Positions 58,740 through 64,000 of a stretch of 64,000 bases of DNA are shown here, piece after piece. The first letter of the stretch is position 1, and every line of letters begins with the position of its first letter. Origin of the DNA: Liopterus haemorrhoidalis (taxonomy: Eukaryota; Arthropoda; Insecta; Coleoptera; Dytiscidae); NCBI GenBank assembly GCA_963971575.1, contig OZ020618.1, forward strand, positions 436,501 through 500,500. Reading direction: 5' to 3'. Both the position numbers and the translations under genes were made by a program. The notes beneath the pieces are model-generated. The model saw nothing but the letters and a program-made list of their open reading frames with translations. It made no database searches and had not been told where the DNA came from.

Positions 58740-59435
58740 GTGTGACTACTAGATTTTGGTAATAATATAATTTTTTGCAAATATCCCGTAAAATAACAGC
58801 AAAAATGATAAATTCCTAAGCTCTGTAAAATTAATTGGAATACTATAACTGACATCATTATGTAAAATCCTTGTTTTTTTTTTTATTGCACTCCGTCACT
58901 TATTTCGCGAACATATTTTTTCAAATTCCAGAGGCATTAGTTTTGTGTTGTGTTAGTTTTCTATTTAAGCGAAATTCTGTGTGAGCAGATTGCCATAGTC
59001 GATGATTAAAAAGCTATAAATCTGCTTTTCTGAGAAGCTGCTGTCTGCTGGGTGTTGGTTACTGGCTGCTGTAGCCCGAGTGTTACAGAGGGAGCTCTGT
59101 GTTGATGTCTCGGGCACAGAGAGACGTTGTACAGTTCACACACCGTCAGGATAAAATAAGATAAGGCGTAGGATGTTACATATCGTACATGCTGACACCG
59201 GAGATAACACGCAGAATCTTATAAAAGATCTACCATTTTCCTGTTTTCGCCTCTGTTAGTATCAGGGATTTCCTCAGTGTGGATTCGCCGCAATTGATTG
59301 ATAACATAACCACATCCTTCATTGTTTCCAGGATACCGATATCAATCAGGTATCTCAACAGGGAAAAGGTTCCAATCAAAATCATAAAGATTGCATTATC
59401 AAAAATCCACCAATGGATATCGTAAATATCCATAT
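58740..59435. other. Intergenic segment with GC-richer block
   Basis: About 59030-59150 is GC-richer (CTGCTGTCTGCTGGGTGTTGG, GAGACGTTGTACAGTTCACAC) with no repeat relatives seen here. A minus-strand open stretch at 59230-59430 (TFSLLRYLIDIGILETMKD) resembles protein-coding sequence, but I cannot assign it and its upstream part is repeat. Confidence 0.35.
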
Positions 59436-60092
59436 ACAAAGTGTTTGTTTGAAACGGGGCATCCCGAAAATCTCCTTTATTTGTAATGATACAAAAAATC
59501 TTCAGAACAAAAGTTAAACTAGACAAAAGGCCCATCTAAAGGTTACTATAAGAAATCTGAGGCACTTCCGGTTTCACCGGAAATGATGTCAACTTTTGAT
59601 CTAGCATAGGGAATCGATAATTTTATATTTTTTTCCTAAAAGTACATTAAATTAGCTTTACAATGACACCAAAAATCATATTTTTATGTTAACCATTTCA
59701 AAATGGCGACCATTTATTTACAAAATAATAATCAACATAAGTTTTACAAAGTTGAACGTAGCAAGCTTTGAAAACAATAAAAAAAGAAACAAAATATCTC
59801 TAATATAAACTATTTGACTATTTAGAAAGAAAAAAAAAACTATTACTTTTTACAATTATTTTACAAAAAAAAAAAAAATACAAATGTTCGATCAAACCAC
59901 CATTATTGTCCACACATTTTCTTTGAGATATTTTGTTTCTTTTTTTATTGTTTTCAAAGCTTGCTACGTTCAACTTTGTAAAACTTATGTTGATTATTAT
60001 TTTGTAAATAAATGGTCGCCATTTTGAAATGGTTAACATAAAAATATGATTTTTGGTGTCATTGTAAAGCTAATTTAATGTACTTTTTTATA
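59436..60092. mobile_element. Foldback element family E, copy 2, 3'-truncated
   Basis: Starts AAGTGTTTGTTTGAAACGGG, arms fold back as in 29027-29946 but the right end is lost after TTAATGTACTTTTTT. The centre carries the transposase remnant on the opposite strand (RKCVDNNGGLIEHL, about 59885-59930 minus). Confidence 0.75.
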
Positions 60093-61414
60093 TGAAAAAA
60101 AAAATGCAAATATTGTTAACAATGAAGTAATTTAAAAATTAACTACTGTTGTGGTTAACAAATTTTATCCTCAACTCTCCGAGTAGCGCCGTGTAATCTG
60201 TAGTCCTGGGAGGGGCCCAGGCCCGTCAGCCCCTCCCCCCCTTGGCTGCGCCACTGATATATACATATTTAAGGTATTCGTATCTATATAGGTATATTTC
60301 GCGTGATACGTTTTTTTTCCCAGTATTTTTAGTATTTGTACGGATCAAAAATTCTCCAGGAATATAGCTGCAATTTCTACCAAACAGACAGACAGACTTA
60401 TGAGTGACAAGATAAGGATTTCTTGATCACACCTACAAAATCCTAAAAATAACAGAAAATATAGAAATAAGCGCATTTTATATTAATTTCAATACTGATC
60501 ATAAAAGAGATCTCTTATAAAATTCGTAAGTGATTTTGCGGAACGATTATTTTATTTTGATTAAATTTTAATTTTATTTGACTTGGGGGGAGGGGGCACG
60601 ACTACGTCACCGCTCATAAGCAACTGACTTCAGTGTATTTGAATTATTCTTATGACACGATTATTTCAATAGTAATTTTGGTCTGTTCCGTAAGTCCGTA
60701 AATGTGTGTGTTTGACGGTAACCTCGGCTTCAGTTGCCGGTATACGAATTGCTTCCCCGTACATTTGACAAGTGTTAAAACATAGTTTTCCTGAAAGCGA
60801 TTGATAAACAACATGGGACAATTAGGCAGCAATTAGTAAGATTAAAGAGCAGCCAGAACTGGGCGGATGCTATGTTTACATTATCTCTCGCTCATGTGCT
60901 CGCTGGTGAACTGCTCTAGTGCCGCGAGGCGGGGGGCAGAGAGACACCACTAACTGACGACATGATAACTAATCACTTTGCTAACAGCAAGACATGTTAA
61001 ATATTTATAAAAGAATTACCAACTACTTTACCTACGAAAAGTGTAAAAATATCAATGGAACAACATTGCAGACACAACAAAAAATATAATCAAACATCAA
61101 GGCTAAACCGGCATGGTTCAAACTACAAAATTAATGCAAATACCTATGTAACAAATGTACTTGCAAAAGGAAGGGAAATTTCCTTAACTAAACGATAAAG
61201 TCCTGGCAGGACTACTGCTTACGTATAAGGTACCTTTCGGTAAAATAGGTGTGTAAAGGAGTTCCTTTCACTTGAGTGACGAAAGTGGCAGGACAAACAT
61301 TTTTTTTTCTAAAACCAAAAATATTAATAAAAATTTTAAAAAAATTGGTAATTAATGACGTTTCACCCTTTTGATATTTAATACCAAAATTCCACACAAG
61401 ATGGCAGTCCAAAT
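60093..61414. other. Intergenic, mostly unassigned
   Basis: A GC-rich fragment with GGCTGCGCCACTG at about 60190-60258 resembles a hAT end. Another GC-rich island lies at 60880-60960. The remainder is AT-rich without recognisable features. Confidence 0.4.
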
Positions 61415-61740
61415 CAGAGCCGCAGTAAGGGGGGAAGGGTGACGGCCCTGGGCGCACTAAGGAAAAGGGCGCCGACGAGCTTGACTACGGGGTGCCACAT
61501 TGCGAAGGTGAAGACCTTTTTTTTGCTCATCACTTGGATTTTGGGAGGTGATGAACTTTTTTTTGCTCATCACTTGGATTTTGGGAGGTGAGGACCTTTT
61601 TTTTGCTCATCACTTGGATTTTGGGAGGTGATGACCTTTTTTTTTGCTCATCACTTGGATTTTGGGAGGTGAGGACTTTTTTTTTGCTCATCACTTGGAT
61701 TTTGGGAGGTGAGGACCTTTTTTCGATCATCACATTTTTA
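61415..61740. mobile_element. hAT MITE relative expanded into a 40-bp tandem array
   Basis: Left end CAGAGCCGCAGTAAGG and GGCGCCGACGAGCTTGACTA match the MITE at 53624-53889. From 61517 to 61735 there are five to six units of about 40 bp (GCTCATCACTTGGATTTTGG, GAGGTGATGACC and a T-run). The right end is missing. Confidence 0.8.
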
Positions 61741-62589
61741 AATTGGACAGTTGTTGACAGGTTGCCATAACAACATAAGATGGTCGACCAGTAAATATCT
61801 TGCTTATTTGTAAATGTTTTATCTAATAGATTATTATGGCTATTTAAATGTAAGTCAGTTGAACAAAAGTATTTTCATTTAAAGTCCGTATCAAATTAGT
61901 TTTGATGATCGCAATAAAAAATAAAAGTTAGGGAACTCATAAAATTACAATAGAAGTGATATAACTAGGCGTGTCAACCCATAACCGTAGGGATTAGTTT
62001 TTCACATTACGCATCTTACTTAAAGCATTAACAAAAACAAGTATACTTATTTATAGTTAGTACTTAAACGTATGTATGCGCCACTGACCGTTGACTGTTT
62101 ACAACGTGCCTGTAAACATGAACCCTAGTTTGTAGTTTAACAATGTGAATATAGTTATACAGGATAATTGTTTTATGCCGATCTTTAAAAGTAATATGGT
62201 ATGTTCTATACATATTTTTTAATATGAATATGTACATTTTATAATTTTTGGTATTGATAATTAATTTCCATGGGAACTGTACGCACTAGTGCTTAAAAGT
62301 GCTACTTTACGCCTGGTGGTAAAAAAGGCATTTTTGCTACGATTTTTCGAATGCTCAAAATCAGTCGCAAATGTTTGAATGGGCTCACAGATTTTGCCCC
62401 TCCGTCCAACATAAAAACACACATTTTTAAGGGACCAATTTTTTTGTAATTGAACGAGAGGCCGTCCAGTAAAAAATATTGGCTTCTAAACACCCTTAGA
62501 AAAAAACTGGCTTTTAAACCTTCTAAGTAAAAATATTAAATTCTAAGCGCTCTAAGAAAAAAATTATCTGCTAATAGCCATTGTTGCTG

Positions 62590-62840
62590 TGTTTCAAAAT
62601 ACTTCACTAACTCTATTATCTATCCTACGTACTTTTCCTATTTTCAGAACATTTCTCTCTGGTAGTGGAATAAATTGCGCGATTCTTGGAATGCGGTTTG
62701 AAAATAGTTTGTTCTGACAGAGCAGAACGCCGAACGTCGAGCGCCTGTTTTCTAGCGACTGAGCCACTCGGACATTTTGTGAGTTTGAAAACAAGATGGA
62801 AGTCGGCCGGATATATAAATCACGAGGAAAAAACAACCTT
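62590..62840 (-). pseudogene. Possible LINE reverse transcriptase C-terminal fragment
   Basis: A minus-strand frame contains VAQSLENRRSTFGVLLCQN and KLFSNRIPRIAQFIPLP. SLExRR followed by a Leu-rich helix resembles the region after the RT domain of some insect LINEs. The similarity is short and the call is weak. Confidence 0.3.
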
Positions 62841-63667
62841 CACTCGCTAAAAACCCTCCCAGCATTGCTCATTCTCAACAAAATCATATGCGCATCAGTT
62901 TTCGAAACCATGTTTCTAACATAAATTTTAAATTATAAGCTACTGTTTTTAAAGTACGCACTGTTAGGTATTTTGCCGGCATCTGACTCATTCCTTCCCG
63001 TTATTTTATAGTTTTCCCCGCTACAGTCACAATGACTTTTATATATTTTATTATTTATGGATAGAGCAAGCGCATACCCATGGGGATGTCCACGAGCCAC
63101 AAGAAATTTGGCAATTTCATCACAAACTGTCCAAAGACGACTGAGGAAACAAGGGAATCCAAACGAACTTGCCTGGCTTTTGAAGGCCTAGTAATCTAGT
63201 GACTTTATTGAAAAGAAGAGAGTAAAGTCATTTTACCGACCAGTGTTTCAAAAATACAACTAAGTAATTTCTTGAAAATAAAATAAAGTTATCTATTAAT
63301 AATAAATAAATCGATTAATTATTAATTAACTGAAACTTTATTTATTAAAAAATAAAGCAATATTTATTAAAAAATATTGTATGATTAATCGATTAATTGA
63401 AACAAAATAATTATTTCAATATTCGATTAATCGTTGCTATCTCTAATACACACGTAAAAGCTTTGGGAATAGGTAGTCTGTGCCGTGTAGCTGCTGACGT
63501 CATACTCAATCGTATTTACTCGGCAACCTTCGCGCTGTGGTCGGTTTTATTTCAAATTTATAATATTTAAATTAAAAAATTTCGCTGAAATATGAATTAA
63601 AATGTGATTTTTGTTTTGTTAGGTGATATAACTAATGTTAACATATCAAGCATATGTACTTTTAATA

Positions 63668-64000
63668 GACCGGGAGCTCATGACAGTTTTTGGTCTCCGA
63701 TTTCATACAGCATGCCTTTTGGAGGAGAGAATATTTACCCTGTGACAACAAAAAAGGGATGGTAGTAACCCCTGCACGCTTTCCGGTCATAGGGAAAATT
63801 GCATTTCCACTTAAACACAAAATTTTAGTGCTTTTCTCTGATTTAATATTGCTTACCCTTTTGTCAAAAGAAAGTTATAACAAATTTAAAGTCTTTTAAA
63901 TATATGCATGCGATTCGGAGGGTCCCAAAAGGCTCAAACTGTTATGTGATCTTGTAATAAAAAAATATGATTTTCCGCGTTTTCATACAGCATGCCTATA
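63668..64000. mobile_element. Foldback element family A, copy 3, cut by the window end
   Basis: GACCGGGAGCTCATGACAG then the same left arm as copies 1 and 2; the window stops near the palindrome centre (CATACAGCATGCCTATA). Confidence 0.85.

Noticed and set aside
59230..59535. 101-codon minus-strand frame with hydrophobic stretches
   Set aside because: Its first third is family E repeat; the remainder could not be assigned, so no gene is called.

Overview
The window is an AT-rich, intron-containing and transposon-dense stretch of an insect nuclear genome. The order is not certain. The RpL36 and RpS5 proteins are clearly arthropod, and RpL36 looks somewhat hemipteran to me, but that rests on memory of the family and not on a search.

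Four genes are well supported, plus one long gene I cannot name. (1) 516-10535, minus: a coiled-coil protein of about 950 aa from eight phase-compatible exons, probably with a short first exon near 10634 and a last exon near 154. (2) 11771-19583, plus: TSC1 (hamartin), complete in five exons and divergent from gene 1 across a GC-rich hairpin-bearing promoter. (3) 21625-21960, minus: RpL36 (eL36), with a noncoding first exon. (4) 23042-25621, plus: RpS5 (uS7), five exons, head to head with RpL36 across a short shared promoter. (5) 43336-52143, minus: a complete four-exon FoxF (biniou-type) forkhead gene with TE-filled introns.

The most interesting signal is in the RpS5 introns. Introns 1, 2 and 3 each carry a C/D-box snoRNA whose D box lies 69-73 nt upstream of the 3' splice site. 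The copies in introns 2 and 3 are identical over 73 nt while their surroundings differ. All three carry an antisense element to a conserved LSU rRNA segment (GAGGTGTCAGAAA). Intron 4 holds a further two-hairpin structure.

The rest is mostly mobile DNA. It includes hAT-type MITEs with 8-bp target duplications, some verifiable against empty paralogous sites in this same window. It also includes Tc1/mariner-type MITEs with TA ends, two PIF/Harbinger-like elements with TWA duplications, and long foldback elements. There is a THAP-bearing element, a MADF-like fragment, a pogo/Tigger-type element, Tc1-like and mariner transposase remnants, a LINE 3' end, and tRNA-derived SINEs. The 27.4-42.5 kb and 52.4-64 kb regions hold no gene I can support; they are repeats with a few unexplained GC-rich islands.

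Layout: 0-10.6 kb coiled-coil gene; 10.6-11.8 kb divergent promoter; 11.8-21.5 kb TSC1 and its 3' flank; 21.6-25.7 kb ribosomal protein pair with snoRNAs; 25.7-43.3 kb intergenic; 43.3-52.2 kb FoxF; 52.2-64 kb intergenic upstream of FoxF.
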